A DNA stretch of 64,000 nt from Echinometra lucunter (taxonomy: Eukaryota > Echinodermata > Echinoidea > Camarodonta > Echinometridae), in the NCBI GenBank assembly GCA_029962745.1, contig CM057158.1, positions 1,769,166-1,833,165 on the forward strand, in the 5' to 3' direction. The notes beneath the pieces were generated by a model, which saw nothing but the letters and a program-made list of their open reading frames with translations, was not told the origin of the DNA and ran no database searches. Both the position numbers and the translations under genes were made by a program. Shown piece by piece: positions 47,648-62,600 of this stretch (the first letter of the stretch is position 1; every line of letters begins with the position of its first letter).

Positions 47648-50600
47648 GTAAGCTGTTATCCCAGACAACTTTTCAAGAAACAAGTCCGCCGAAATCCTCG
47701 TGAAACGCGTGAATGAAAGTTAGAACATAAGTTTCATCAAAAGGATGTTGGCGAACTTGTACGTATGACCCTGATGACGATGTCGTAAAAATGTATATGC
47801 CCTGTTTCTGTTTGCGATTCTCTCTGCGATTGTTGCTTTTTCTCTCCTATAATGATTTTTTTTTTCAACCTTGACGGCAGAATTTTTAAAACTGAATCAT
47901 ATGGGTGTATGGATGTATGTATGGGTGTATGGATGTATGTAGGCTAGTTATTGCTCAGTTACCAGATATTATTTATACTTGTGAAAGGGTTATTGGAAAG
48001 AAACAATGATTTCTCCTTTTTTTATTCTTGTCTTCCTGTCATTTTTTCTTTGAAGTGTTTATAGTGATACATGTAATATTGATTACAAATATTGAAAAAA
48101 AAAAAAAACACCATTGTGGTGTAATTTTCTTTGTCCAGTGTATGTATCATGAATCGTAACCATGAATATTGTATTCGGATTGTCAATGTTTGCCGCTTAG
48201 GTGACTTATCGTTGAAGACGATTTGAATAAAGTTTCGAAGACATGTATATATTATGTGCGTGTTATATATATATAAATGTATATAGATAACGAAGAAAGA
48301 GTATGGTATACTCAGGAGTCAAATTAAAACACCGCAGGAGCCAAAATATAGTCAATATTTTCGCTCCCGACCTGCGGTGTTTTAATTTGACTCCTGAGTA
48401 CTTACTCTTTCTTCGTTATCTATTACACACCGACGCAGAACATTCACATTTGGTATATAGTCCAGTATCATCCTCACTGAAAAATTCGCTTCATTTTACA
48501 TTTTAATCTTATATGACATTATATAGTTTAGACTGAATTTCTTTACAGCATTTACTTTGATTATTTTGTATTTGTGTTCAGAACCGTCTGTGACTATGAA
48601 ACATATCAAATCAAGCTTTTGCGTGTTAGCATCATTTCCATTAATGCATTTAAATTTCCCACAGGAATTTCACGCTCACTTTTCTTGATAAATACCATTT
48701 TTTAGATACTTTTAGCCTTTTCTAGGAATTTCGGATACATGTGGGACATTTGATAAGAATTAGATGCTTAAAAAAGCAAATGATAGACGATTCAATTTAT
48801 TGTTCCTGTCGGTAATTATTTGGGCAAAACATTATTTCTTTCTAATTCGGAATAAAACAGGAATTCATTGTTCGCTGTAATCAAATTAAGCCGAATCTAC
48901 AGGTCTAGTTAGAAAAATGCTTTATATCAAAACTGTGGAAATATGAAAAATGTGAAAATATGGATACAGAATCAATCATTAAATCTCCATTCCCACTGTA
49001 GGAAATCAGCAAGACTCAGTCAGGATTTTTTATATTTTTTATATTTTTTTTGGGGGGGGGGGGATACGAATATCTCTCCACCAAGCTAAAATGCAAGATA
49101 AGTTCAATTCAAATCAGGACAGATTTCAAAGATTCTCAAACACACAAATTCCCACTGCGCTCAATCTAAAAACAAATGATATTTAAATTGTTTGACTTAT
49201 ACCACAGCCATCCAAATCGGTGAAATATTTTTAAAAAGTATTGGAATATAAAGGCTATAGAAATTATTATATATGCATAAATATGGGGTGAGTGGTTATT
49301 AGGTATCAGGTTAATGCACTTGTTGATAGTACATGATCATGATCAGGGATGATGATTATTGAACAAAATGGCAAACAATCATGGCTGGTATACTGTTTGC
49401 AGCTGCAGCTGCAGCTGCTCTTCTCACAAGGCAGCTGCTCTTCTCACAAGGTCTGATCCAATAAGCAATATGAACACATAATTACCCTCATGGCACATTT
49501 TTACCCAATATTTTTTACAGTGCAGTTCACGCATACAATACACAAATCAGAAGTACATATTTTTTTATCCTCCCTTTCTGCGAGCTGAACTGGCTAAGTT
49601 ATACCGGTATTTTTTTTTCACTGTGAAATAATCTCTCAGTAAACCTTCAAAAAATGAAGTCATCTAAACAATTTATTTTAATTATAAACGCTATCTAGTA
49701 AAAGCGCAACATGCTCTTATTTATTTTTTTATTTTATTTTTTTCATCTATTTCTAATCTTTTGTCAGGGTAGCCCATTCACCAATAATTAGTGGTCTTCC
49801 ATGGGGCCCTGAATGAACATATTTACACCAAAATGCATAACGTATATACAGAATAGTTAAGAATAAAATTCCATAAGATAGATATACAAAGAAATAATAG
49901 ATGGGGCACAAACGATTACTTCGTTTGTAGAATAAACATAATCATTAACTTAGTTCAGTTGCAGAACCAAAGAGGGAAATATTGATTAGCCCCATTGTGC
50001 AGAAATCATGTTAATATTTCAGAGTAAGCACGTACCTCGTAGTGTATGATCGCCTGAGCTATTCACAAGTTACAACTTTGTTTAAACAATTTCTTAAATG
50101 AATTAATGGAGGGAGCTTTTCTTATCGAATGGTCCAGCTTATTCCATTCAAATATAGAAGGTACAATTGGGCTACACTTATAACAATTAGTGTGAAATCT
50201 TGGTCGCGTAAGCATCCACTATCCATTTGCCTTGTATGATGCTCATGTACAACATTGGGTTTGATTAAGCCTACCTGAAGGTAAGAAGGTGCTAAGTTAT
50301 GAAAGCATTTATATATCATCATAACGCGACTTAACTCAAACCGTTTGTCTATACTCATCCTTTTGAGACTTTTGAACAAATCAGCCGACGGCGTGTCATA
50401 CGTTTTGTTCAATATTATTCTTGCGGCCCTCTTTTGAATTTTTTGCAGCTTAGTTGTATGGGATTGAAATCTATTCGACCATACAACAGAGCAGTAATCA
50501 AATCTTGGTAGCACTAGACTATTATAAAGTAGATTCAAGGAATCTTATGATATGTAAATAATGCCACTCGGCTATATACCCTTTTCTTTCTTCCTATTCT

Positions 50601-53600
50601 GTATTCATTTAATATTTCATCGTAATATTCATTGTTTCATTTCATTTCAAATATCAATATGACGATTATGTTCGATTGAGGTCTTTCTCGGCAAGCCTTT
50701 TGTCTTTTTTATTGGTCCCTCGCTATTTTGACTATTCTGACATGTACTTTACTGGCATATTGTATTTATGTGGAAATGGATAAATGAAATGAAAGCTAGC
50801 AGGACTTGAATCACATTTTAAATGAGGAGCGAGTTATAACTCCTTATAAGGGGTTTGGAAATGGTAGATCAATTTCTTTATTCATTTATTTCTCCTTTCT
50901 GCATTTCTCGTTTTAGTATTTTAGAAGCTTAATTTATAGTTTGATTTAGAAAAAAAAAAGATGACAGAGAAACAGCATCATTAAAAAGCTGTCACTCATT
51001 GTCCTTTTGAAAAACCTGAATTTAAAGAATATTTGCGATGTAAACTGCACGGTATGTACTAAATCAACAAGAAGAATGGATCGAGATAGGCGTGATTTTT
51101 GCACGTGTGGTGGATGCCTACCTTTTTATATTATACGATGCAAACTAAAAAACAAAGCTAGTCAAATTTGACAGACTAGTACAACTCTAGTCAAAGGTGA
51201 CACATTTCTCTAGTCAAAATGACACGATTCTGGTAAAATAATTTGATTAGTCTACCGGATCACACAGGCAACAATACAAACTTGACTTGATTCTAGTGAA
51301 ATTGACAAGAAGTTTGGTTAATTTTTACCAGAATTCTGGCCATTTTTACTATAGAATCTATTCACAATTGACTAGAAAAGAGTAAGTGCCCGCGTGATCC
51401 GGTAATCTAGTCAAATCTGACTAGTTTGTTTATATTTAAATAATTATGCGCTGAGACTCTCAGACTCCCACTGCAGCTCTGGTGGGTCAATCTGTATGCA
51501 TCACTGGTATCTAAATAACCAGTTAACTATACATGTAATACGAAACAACAACAACAACAACAACAAAAAGAACAAAATAATGTCACATTAAGGTCAGGGA
51601 GTTATCCGTCTACTCTACATTATTGGCTGAAGTCCATTAACTTAAAAGTTCCCTACAACATGGTCAGGGAAGGAGTTCCACAAGCGGACAGCAGTTGGAA
51701 TTAATCTTAAGTCAGTGTGCACGTTTTGATAGCGCAGGCCCTTGTAAAAATATATATAGTACCTATAGGCCTAGTAATTTGATGGTAATTTGACCAAATT
51801 ACCATCCCATTATAGTATAATTTGACTAAATTACCAGCACATTATGGTAATTCGATGGTACTTTGCATTATTTAATGTAATTTGGACAAAATTGCCATTG
51901 GTACCATGTTATTTCCTACGAGGAGGGGGGGGGGGATGGGGCGCAAGGAGATGGCATACGGAGGCGTGGATAAACTGTCCAGACACTATGAACATGGCGG
52001 ACAAAGAAAGCGGACAAAATAAACAACCTCTCATTCTACCCTTCACAATGGTTCTGGTAGTCAAAAGAACATCCCTTCACAGCTATTATGTTTAATCATG
52101 TAGTTCCAGGTGAATATGCATGTGACACCTGTTCCACATATTTTAGACAATAGCAGTGAAGGGATGTTCTTTTGACTACCAGAACCATTGTGAAGGGTAG
52201 AATGAGGGGTTGTTTATTTTGTCCGCTTTCTTTGTCTATCATGTTCATGGTGAGAGCGAGTGACTCTGCGCCTTATGGTAGAGGCAGCAAGATCGTAAAT
52301 CTACCTAATTCATATCGACAAAGTCACAGCATCATTAATTCCGAAAGACATAATACCGTTCAAACGATCAATACAAGCATGCAGTTGTCTCCTTATCATA
52401 ATCTGATCGACAGGAAATTTCCTTTGGCAGATATAAAAAAAAATAAATAAATAGGTATATCTTTGAACATTGAGCCACTAGCTGACTAAATGTTTTGATA
52501 TTATTTGTCAAGTTTAATTGCACCTAAAATTAGATTTTGAACATGATAGACATGGTCCCTGTATATGGAATTCGGGAATTGAAGTACATTGAAGTACAAC
52601 AACGTGTAAAAAACAGATGAGTGCAATAAAGTTTTGTGACAAAAGCAATGCATCAAATTTCAATGCATTACTTAAATAGCCTATACAAGAGTCAGATTAA
52701 CCCCTGATGTTTCAAATTCATGCATGCTTTTGTCCAGAACCCTTGGTTACCAACTATTCAGTTCACCTGTTATGCATAATGCATCTGAATAGAAGAAATC
52801 CATTTTGCACACATTAGTTGTTGATAAGTCAGGCAAGCTTCTTAGATGTCAAGGGAAACTTTTGTTCAACAACAATGCATAACATTTGTAAACAGGTCCA
52901 TTGTCAATATAGTCGTTGATGCATCAAGAGCATTCGATTTATAGGTGGAAGCATTCCTTTCAAAGAGCGAAACACAAAAACTATTTATGGTAGCATCTCC
53001 AAAATTTTCGAGAGTGGGTATTCAAAGATGAGCAAAGACAGAATTGATTAGAATGTGAAATTCAAAGTCACTTGGAAAAAGTGTGTGATATAGTCATGAT
53101 AGTGTGTCCTAGAAAAAAAAAACACCGAAACCCCCAAAACAAAGGTTTATCGTGAAGAAATTATAATCTTTATAAATATGATCCTAAAGCAAAATATTAT
53201 GACAATGACCATATATGCTGTACAGCAATACATTGTCTCGAAAATGCGATGTAAGAATCCACTTGCACTACTTTTAATAATACATCGTTAAGAAGTCAGT
53301 ATCACATTCGAACTTGAAGTTAGGGCAGTGTAAGTTTGAAAAAAAAAATGTAATAGACAGGATTTCTTGTCTGAATTGACAATCATTTTGATCTAAATTT
53401 AAATAAAGCATCGGCCATTGCCAATGTAAGCAAATCCCAGATTTTCCAAAATCGATCAATGTCTCTCGAATTATGAAAAAGTATCCTTATGGTGATAGAA
53501 TGAATGGGTACCCCTTCTCGGGTAGATAATCTGTCAGGAAGTTGCAGTTCTGAAAAATGCAAAAATTCGCTTTTATTACGACTAGGTAATGCATGTATTC

Positions 53601-56600
53601 CACCCAAAAAAATGCCTTTTGTTAACAAAAAAATCAACCATCCTTTGTTTTTATGATGAGTATTTCCTCATTAGAAGTTTGATGTCATAATGGTGCTCTT
53701 TTGTGAGATTTTACACGTCATTTTCAAAATGATGCTGCTTAGTAAAGCACAATGTACGGATAAAGGGCATCAAAATATATCCATTATGTTGGATATAGTT
53801 AGAGTCATTTAGCACAGTTTACATGGTCTAGTTTCCATAACCGAGAGTTTCACAAATTTTTTATAGGATTTCTTTTTTCTGGGACACACTGTACATTTAC
53901 TGTAATCGTGATAAGAATACCCAGTAAAAAAAAAATAATCAAAAAATTAAAAAATGAATCCAAAAAATCTTTAAAAATAGAGATTTGGGTATGCATAGCT
54001 CCCCTAATACAGCAATGAATTAAAAAGGGAATGTCATTCAGTTCTAGCGAGGTGACAGTGCACTCTATGTATTTGTCAAATTCCTTTCGTAGCAGATAAA
54101 TAAAGGCTCTGAGTCACAAGATATTCTTGACAGACAGGGGCAGCGCCAGGGTAGTTTGATATAGGGGCAAGATGACACATAGATGAATTTACTGACATTT
54201 TAAATGAACAAATAGGGGTATAGTTGAAAGCCCAAGGCCTCTCTTTTCCCACCCTCTTCTTCTTCCTCCTCTTTTTTTTTCTCCTCTTTTTTTTTTTTTT
54301 ATCACTTGAAAATCATGGGGGGGGGGGGGCATTCGCTCCCCTGCCCCCTGTAGCGCCGCCCCTGTTGACAGAGCAATATAGTTGCATTTTAAAGGGATAG
54401 TCTTTCTTTCCTCAAGTTGAATGAATGTCTTATATTCTATGCCTGTACATGTTTCCTAGTATCCATAAAAAAGAAAAGTTATAGGCCCATATCGGGCATC
54501 ACATTAAAATCAGTAGAAGAGGGTGTAACAATACGTACCAGTGGCAAAGCGCAAGCAAGATTGGCAGGCAGTTTACGCAACTATAATTGGACACTTACAT
54601 CTATATACAAGTCGTGCAATAAAATAATTTGACGTGATTTCGAGGAATTTTCTTTGAATTTTCTTTGAATTTGGCTTGAAGTTGAAAATATATAATACAG
54701 ACAAGAAAAAAATGAAATGAGATTGAATGGTATATGAATCAAGTTATAATAACTAAAGCTTTCGATTATTTTTTTTTTTTAATGTTTTGACAGTAACTGA
54801 CACTCATGTTCCTTTGATGACGACCTGTACAAAAAAAAAATCTTCATGATATACTGGATACATTTTACCATTCATAAACTCGACAGATGAACGACGGTAT
54901 ATTAAATTGCAACTTGAAACCAAATGCAATTTCTGCCAACCATTTCGTCTTGCAATCTATACTTTAGGTCACTTTTCGTACTTGGTGCAGGTAAAAGCGC
55001 TTTCCAAAGAAAAAAAAAGGAAGAAAATTTTGATCCAGGTGAAAATCATACGAATAAAATCCACAACTTATATACAAATAAATACAAATACATCCATAAT
55101 TTATAATTGAAATAACATATAGATAAACATTTATTAAAGCAAATGATACACACATGCATGAATGGATAAGTGAATTCTTTTTTCATAAAGATATAGTTTT
55201 TACAATTTATTTAGGTTTATGAGAAAAAGCAAACAGACACAGTAGACATGGTACATGTAGAATAGCATTCCTCTTTAGACATTATGATACATAATGATAA
55301 ATGAACTGTCCTCAAAATAACATATACACGTAAATTCTAGATCTACACTCGATTTCAGCAGAGGGAAGGAAAAGATACTTATATAATATGACATATTTTT
55401 ACATTTCTCATAACGATTCTTTTTAATGATGATGAATTTCCTTAGTGATGACGATACTTTCTTATTTCTCATAACGATTCTTTTTCGTGATGATCAATTT
55501 CCTTAGTGATGACGATACTTTCTTATTTCTCACAACGATTGTTTTTAGTGATGATGAAATTTCTTAGTGATGATGATTATTCCTTCTTATTTGTCATAAC
55601 GACTCTTTTTGGCGATGATGATCTTTCTCAGGGATGATTGTACTTCATAATTTATCATACCGATTCTTTGCAGTGATGATGAACTTCTTTAGTGATGACG
55701 ATACTTTCCTATTTATCATAACGATTCTTTTTAGTGATGATGAGCTTTCCTTTGATGATGATTATTTCTATTTTCTCATACCGATTATTTTAAGTGATGG
55801 ATTTTCTTTTAATGATGTTGATACTTCGTTATTACTCATAATGATAGGTTTTTTAAATAAGAGAACAGAAATGTAGGCAAGCACGGACAATGAATGAAGA
55901 AGAGAGAGGTGGTAAAACGGGGTAGGGGTATATAGCAAGAGGGGAATTGCAGAAAGGGGAGAAACAAGTATAGTCCTTTACAATGTTCCCACAGTGATGC
56001 ACACAGAAACATGTAACCTGGACTTATTTGGTTTCCCTTTGTTTTGATATAAATAAAGGTGATATTGAAAAAAAAAATCCATTGTATCGTGATGCATCTT
56101 TGTTGGTGTTCGAAAACGAAACCATGAATAAACAATATGCGGAACCACTATAGACTCGGGTATGTTTACAGATACTTGGAACTAAATGCAAATATTTGAT
56201 TTTTGCAGGGAAACTAATTCATTTTGAGATCCAGCTGGAGCAAACAGGCAATCAGACTGCAGGTATGATGAAATCAAACTTTCATTTCTTTCAAATTATC
56301 CGTCATTATATCATGTGCTAATTCTGACTTCATCCCACTCGACCGTAGGTCAGCCAGGACAAAACTCCACGAGGCGAAAAGTCTATACGAGGCAGAAGGC
56401 CATTAAGACCAACAAGACCACATGTCTCCTCCTTATACCATTTAACAAAAAAAAGCTCGGGCAGGTACCCATTCAAAAGTTTTACCATGCAGGAGGCCCG
56501 TGCGACCGAAAGTGTCTTCGGTCTTGTGGACCTACGGCGTATACTTTCCAGAGTCTTCACGAACCTAGTCACTTTTGCGAGGCATCATGAGGCCGACAGC

Positions 56601-59600
56601 CAGCGGAAATGTAGGTCTCATGGACTCCCTTGAACCAGGGAGGTGAAAAGATTCCCACCTCCCTGCTTGAACCATGTAAAAAGGGTCCCCCCCCCTCCTT
56701 CGGTGTAATGTGTTTGCTCTTCTTTCACCTAAGCTTTCATTCTTCCATAAAAGTTCCCCAGATTTTTTTCCTTCCTACTGTTTTTTTTTCCTGTTTGCTC
56801 GGTCGACTATGCACCTTTCTGGGTTACTTCTTCCTAAACTTGATAACAGTGTACCATAACACACACACACACACACATCCACACACACAAAATGATAATG
56901 ACAGTAATAAAATTGTACTATAATATACAATAATGGCAAAACCGATTTGGGCAAACTTTAATACACTGAAAATAAATTCGAATCACAAACTTTCCGATTT
57001 TGCCGGGAAATCCTACGTTCTTCTTCTTCTTCTTCTTCTTCTTCTTCTTCTTCTTCTTCTTCTTCTTCTTCTTCTTCTCCTCCTCCTTCTCATTATCCTC
57101 CTCATCAGCATCACCATCATCAACATCGTCATCATCGTTATTATTTTTATTACCATTATTATTAATACTGTTATTATTATCATCATCATGATCATTATTT
57201 CAGCATTCATAACTTTTCAGCTATAGATAATAGTTATTATCATTCGCTACATTATGTAAGTGTAATCATCTGTTTACACAGACTGTAGAATTTTTACGGG
57301 CATTGTGAGCTTTATACCACGGAGAGGGAACAAAATTCAGCGGTTTTTATAACACAATCGAGGCCAATTGACTATCGCGTGCAAAACCTCAGACTTTACT
57401 CTGTTTAGAATTGACACTTGGTTTGAATACTTAATCAATAAAAGCCTGTCCAAATATTCGATCGAGGATGAAATTTCATTGTGATACTAATTTCACTATG
57501 TGTTTGCCTTGTTACGTTTCCCATATCATAGATTAAGTTTATAGGAGATTTTTACGTAGCAAAATAATCTGATTCTATTAGGGGTCAGGACTGTGGGGAT
57601 AAACATTTTTTTATAACACCCCATAATATTCTATCTTTAATAGTTAGTTTATGAAATAATGAGTAAGAGGAATCTGAATGCATGACAGAGAATTGAGTCC
57701 TCATCTCACATCTATATCCAACGCCGTCTGATAACTGTCAGATTTAAGAGCGTTTAGAAGATGTCACTTTGAAATTCTAGCTCGTTATGGGAAAAACAAA
57801 TAGATAAATAAAAATAACGAAAAACTAAACCCGAAACACACACCCACTCCCCACACATTTATATATGAATGTTACGTCGGCCGGGTTTATAACTTATTAA
57901 CCAAAATCATAAAAGCTTACTTTAGCAAAGAACCCTCAGTCTGGATTTACTACATTTTTATTTTCTTTGTAAATGTTATAAAAACATGCATGCACAGCGT
58001 CTTTACATCTTATTTGCAATTGATATCCGAGGTGCTATGGAACAAGTTCAATCACGCTTTGGTACTATTTACTTATAGTAACTTTGTAAAATGCTGCCTG
58101 TCCATTTAGAATCATAACGATATCATAGAATTATACATACATACATACATACACGACACCTTCCCTATCGTTTTAGTTTTTAGTTTCTAAGCAGTTAATC
58201 ATTTAAAAAGAGGTGCTCGAACAAAAGGACAAAAGGATGGCCCTCATCTGGACTCTCATCTCTCCTCTGTTTTTTGTTTTGTTTTGTTTTTTTCTTGTAC
58301 GCCTCAGAATAGAATTTTCAACATTGACGGCGCCATACAAATGCTTCGTTGTAATTGTCATTATAGTAGTATTACTATTATTGATACTATCATCATCATC
58401 ATCATCATCATCATCATTATTATGAATTGTTTATCAAATCTCATGTTCTTGACAAACACAAATTGTAACTGGGGCGAAGCATAGGACACTTTGTGCCATT
58501 TCATCCCAATAAAAGGAAAATACCCCCAAATGTTATTTTTTATTATTTATCGTTTAAAAAAAAATCCTTATAATGTATCGGGTCATAGACAGACAGTATC
58601 GGAGAGCTTACTGCAGCCAGATAGTATGCTTGTTAACCCTAACTAGGCTGGGCTTTTTGAGCGATGCTATACCGGGGGGGGGGGCAGATTCCACCCCCCT
58701 TAGATCTCGGCCGTCGATCGCGCGATCGCGCCGAAAATTGGCACACACGTCACACATGACGTCATCTACCAATTTGCGTAGTTAAATTCTACGAAATAAT
58801 TCGTTAGATAATTAATTATGCTCATTTATGCATAAATCACACTTTTTTGCTATAAATCACTAGATTAAGCTCCAAATAGTCTTATTTTTGTTGTAAATAC
58901 TCTTTGTAGTGTTGTAAACAAGTATAGATGAAAAAAAAAATTGGAATCAAATTTAATTTCTTATGTATTTAATTGTTTTTGAAATTTCTTATGTATTTCT
59001 TTGTTTTCGAATTTTTGTTTTTTATTGTTTTTTTTTTGATGAAATTCATCGGCAATGCTATTTGGATCATCACTAGACTAAAATTAATTGATTTTGATCA
59101 TTAATAGTAAAAATAATCATATATTTATTAATTTTTGCAGAAAACACAATTTGTATTGGATTTGTACATGAAATCACGTTTTTGAGCAATTTTTGCCCCG
59201 ACATGCGAGTACAAAATATTGCGTAACTTCGGAACTGCGTACCCGGACGTCACGAATTTGGTCTCAAAAGATGCGCGAGATGCTAAAGAAAAAAGTCATG
59301 CAGTGTCGTGGCGACATCTAAGCGCGTTGCGGACATATCGCGCGAACGTCCAGGGGGGGGGGGGGGTGGATTCCAGCCTTTTTAGGGTTAAACCATTGAA
59401 ACTGAACGCCGAAATAAAAATGGGTCGAAAGAAGAAATTAAAACTGAAACTACTAATGCAAATATGGCATGGATGTATAGATGTATCTGTGAACAATGGT
59501 AGTTAAGAACTTTTTGTAGGATTTAAAGTATTGATAAAAGGTTAATTACTATTATGAGATATGGGGTGTTCCCCTTCTGCCTCACAGTTTATCCCTTTCT

Positions 59601-62600
59601 CACCAATTGTCAGGGCGAGAGGTTCAGGGTATATTTTATCTGAAAATTTTTGATCTATTTTGTCTGTTTGATATAGAGCCCCCTACTAACATCACCGCAG
59701 TGGCTACGATGGAACCGCTCTTCATTCAGACGCCTCTTAACAAGACCTTCGTTTCCGAGTTAAGGTAAGTTTGATTCAGTTTGTCTAATTTCAGTGTAAA
59801 TTTATATAAAGAAAATAAATTACACAGCCGGCAACAATTAACCACTTACGAATCTTATTAACACAGAACTGAAAACGAAGAAATACACTCTGTAAATGAT
59901 CTCGTCAGATATGACTACACTGCCGGATCCCACGGGCACTATATAGCACCAGGGCCGTATATACGCAGAATTTTTTTCCTGGGGGGCAGGATGCGTAAAG
60001 ATTTTCGAAGAAGCTCAAAAGCGAGGGAGCGAAGCGACCGAGCTAGTCACGAGGGAGCTTTTGCATTTTTAAAAGTGAAATTGAAGGATTTGGTGCACAC
60101 TTTTCGTGGATTTTGTGAAAATTTTCAGTAAAAAAAAATGTAAGTTTTCAAAAAACTTTTTTTTTTGGGGGGGGGGACCACCTAACGCCCCCGCCCCCCC
60201 CCCCTCCTCCCACTGCGTACGGCCATGTATAGCATTATTCTAGTCAAAATTGACCCAACTTTACTGGAAATGAGCATTATTTTAGTAAGACAAATTTTAC
60301 TAGAATCCTGGTTATTTTCACTAGTATCGTGTCAAATTGGTGTCGGGCACAGTGTGTCGCTATGGGGTGATGTTCGTTATTCCGAAGGTTCGTTATTCCG
60401 AAGGTTTGTTATTCCGAATCCGAAACACGCAAATTGCATGTACCTAGATGTTTGTTAGTCCGAAAATGAAAAGGGTTCGTTAATCCGAACATTTGTGGCA
60501 TTATTCCGAAGGTTCGATAGTCCGAAAATGTAATAAGGTTCGTTAGTCCGAAAATAACTAACGAACCTTATTTCATTTTCGGACTAACGAACCTTCGGAA
60601 TAACGAACCTTATTTCGTTTTCGGATTAACGAACCTTCGGAATAACGAACCTTCGAAATAACGAACCTTCGGAATAACGAACCTTCGGAATAACGAACCT
60701 TCGGAATTATGAACGAACCTTCGGAATGAACGAACCTTCGGAATAACGAACTATAACCATCCCTATATGTTCTAGTCAAATGTTGTACTAATTCTGGTTA
60801 TTTTCACTAGTATTCCGTTAATTCTTACTTGAACAGTACTAGTCTGTCAAATATAATTAGATTTTTTTACAGTGTAGTTAAGATTATGGCAGAATAGAAT
60901 CATCAAATCATAGTACAGAAAGGAAAGAAATAGAAAAGTGCATAATAAACCATGCAACGCGTTTCAATTACAAAGAATTTGACAGTTCCGATGATGAATT
61001 CCTTAATATTAATGCATATACATAGAATCTGTGCTTGAAATTTGAACAGGAAACTACATAATAACATATTTCTTAAATATTTACATTCCTGAACAAGGCT
61101 GATTAAATTTTCGGAGACTTAATATTCTTTATCTTTGATATACTCCAAAGTTCCATTTAGGTTTATAGTGCATCTGCAAACACATAAATGTGGTATAATA
61201 TTCCTCAACTGTGTATGAACTATGATAACTGAATTCACACCAGGGGGGGGGGGCGTTTCATCAACATTTGTCATCTGACAAGCTGTCAGATCAGGGTGCC
61301 GTTGCATAAAGACTTACTATTATAGTAACTTTGTCATCAATGGAACCTACCATGGTAACGTTGCTCAACAGCCAATCAAAATCCAGTATTCCATGAAAGT
61401 TACCATTGATGGCAAAGTTACTATACATGCTATAATAGCAATTTTTATGCAACTTCACCCTGACATCTTTTCTTGATTTTGATTGGCTGAGAAGCATCGT
61501 TACTATGGCAACTGTCGGATAAAACAGACTTTGTCGTATAAAACATACGACAAATCCTTTCATGAAACGCTCCCTTGTTCTACCAAAGTTTCAATTATGT
61601 CAGTGGTACAAATTTATCTGGTGACAAATAGATGCACGTAGACTGCGGAAATGCCACATGTAATTAAATTCCATTTGAAATTACTTTGCAAAACACTTCT
61701 TTTAAGTAAGTATAACGGATAAGCCCTTGGGTTTTCGTGGTTTGCCGGGCCTATAAGCAATTCAAATATTAAGTTTTTACAATTCATACTTCATCCCTTC
61801 TTTCATTTTTTTTAAAATTTTGTTTTTATTTCTTGCCGGAGTTGTGCGGGCTGAAGCCCCCTCCCCCAGCCCCTTTCCCTCCGCTTTCTTGCCCCCTGAC
61901 AGAATGTTATCATTTTTAATGTGTGTTTGTATAATATCACAAGAAATTATTGCCTCAAGCTTTGGTAATGCCCATTAGTAACATATGCTGATAAGAAAAG
62001 GGCATAGCCCAAACCATGAGTTCAAAGATGGAAGCCCTGCTATTGGAACTGAATGAATGAATGTTGACTTGGTTAAAGGTAAAAATTCGTACTCTGCCAC
62101 TTTAAAACAATAATGTATTTAGAAGAAGAAAAAAAAAAATTGGCGGAAAAATTCTTAAGAAAATTTTGACATTTCAAAACCAACCTTTTCGCAGGAATTA
62201 TAAGACAGTTTTCATCACTGAAAGAGCAAATTTTTAAATGAATTATGTATAAACCCCTTCCCCGTCCTCTTAAAAATGAATGTATATCTTCATTATTTAC
62301 AGATACGGTGTGATTTCTTGTTCTCTCACTATAAACTTGCAGAAATAAGGTCGAGAAGATATTACAGCCGTGGCAAGTGATGCAAATCTTTCGTGCAAAC
62401 GTCGACCCAAAACACATGATTCAAAGAAAAAGGTATAAAGACATCAACAAAACAGATGCATTGAGAGTTACTGATGAGTTTCAGCAACGGTTGAACTCTT
62501 GTGCTCTTGTGGGCAATTCAGGCATACTTTTGAATAGCAGCTGTGGTGCCGTTATAGACCAAGCAGACATCGTCATCAGGATGAATCTAGCCAAATATTC

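Larger units (their letters stand above)
47648..56208. other. Putative first intron of the sialyltransferase gene
   Basis: 8.6 kb without a convincing additional exon. It holds the fold-back, LINE and minisatellite features listed separately and otherwise AT-rich DNA. Confidence 0.45.

Noticed and set aside
50122..50538. Host gene of 138 codons
   Set aside because: The residues match LINE reverse transcriptase C-termini and the frame is broken by a shift near 50210.
55402..55848. CRISPR-like array
   Set aside because: Units are contiguous with no unique spacers, and the host is a metazoan; it is a minisatellite.
60573..60779. Repeat protein with RYSEGSLFRR units
   Set aside because: The units come from the palindromic TTCCGAAGG array; both strands and several frames give similar peptides, so it is not selected coding sequence.
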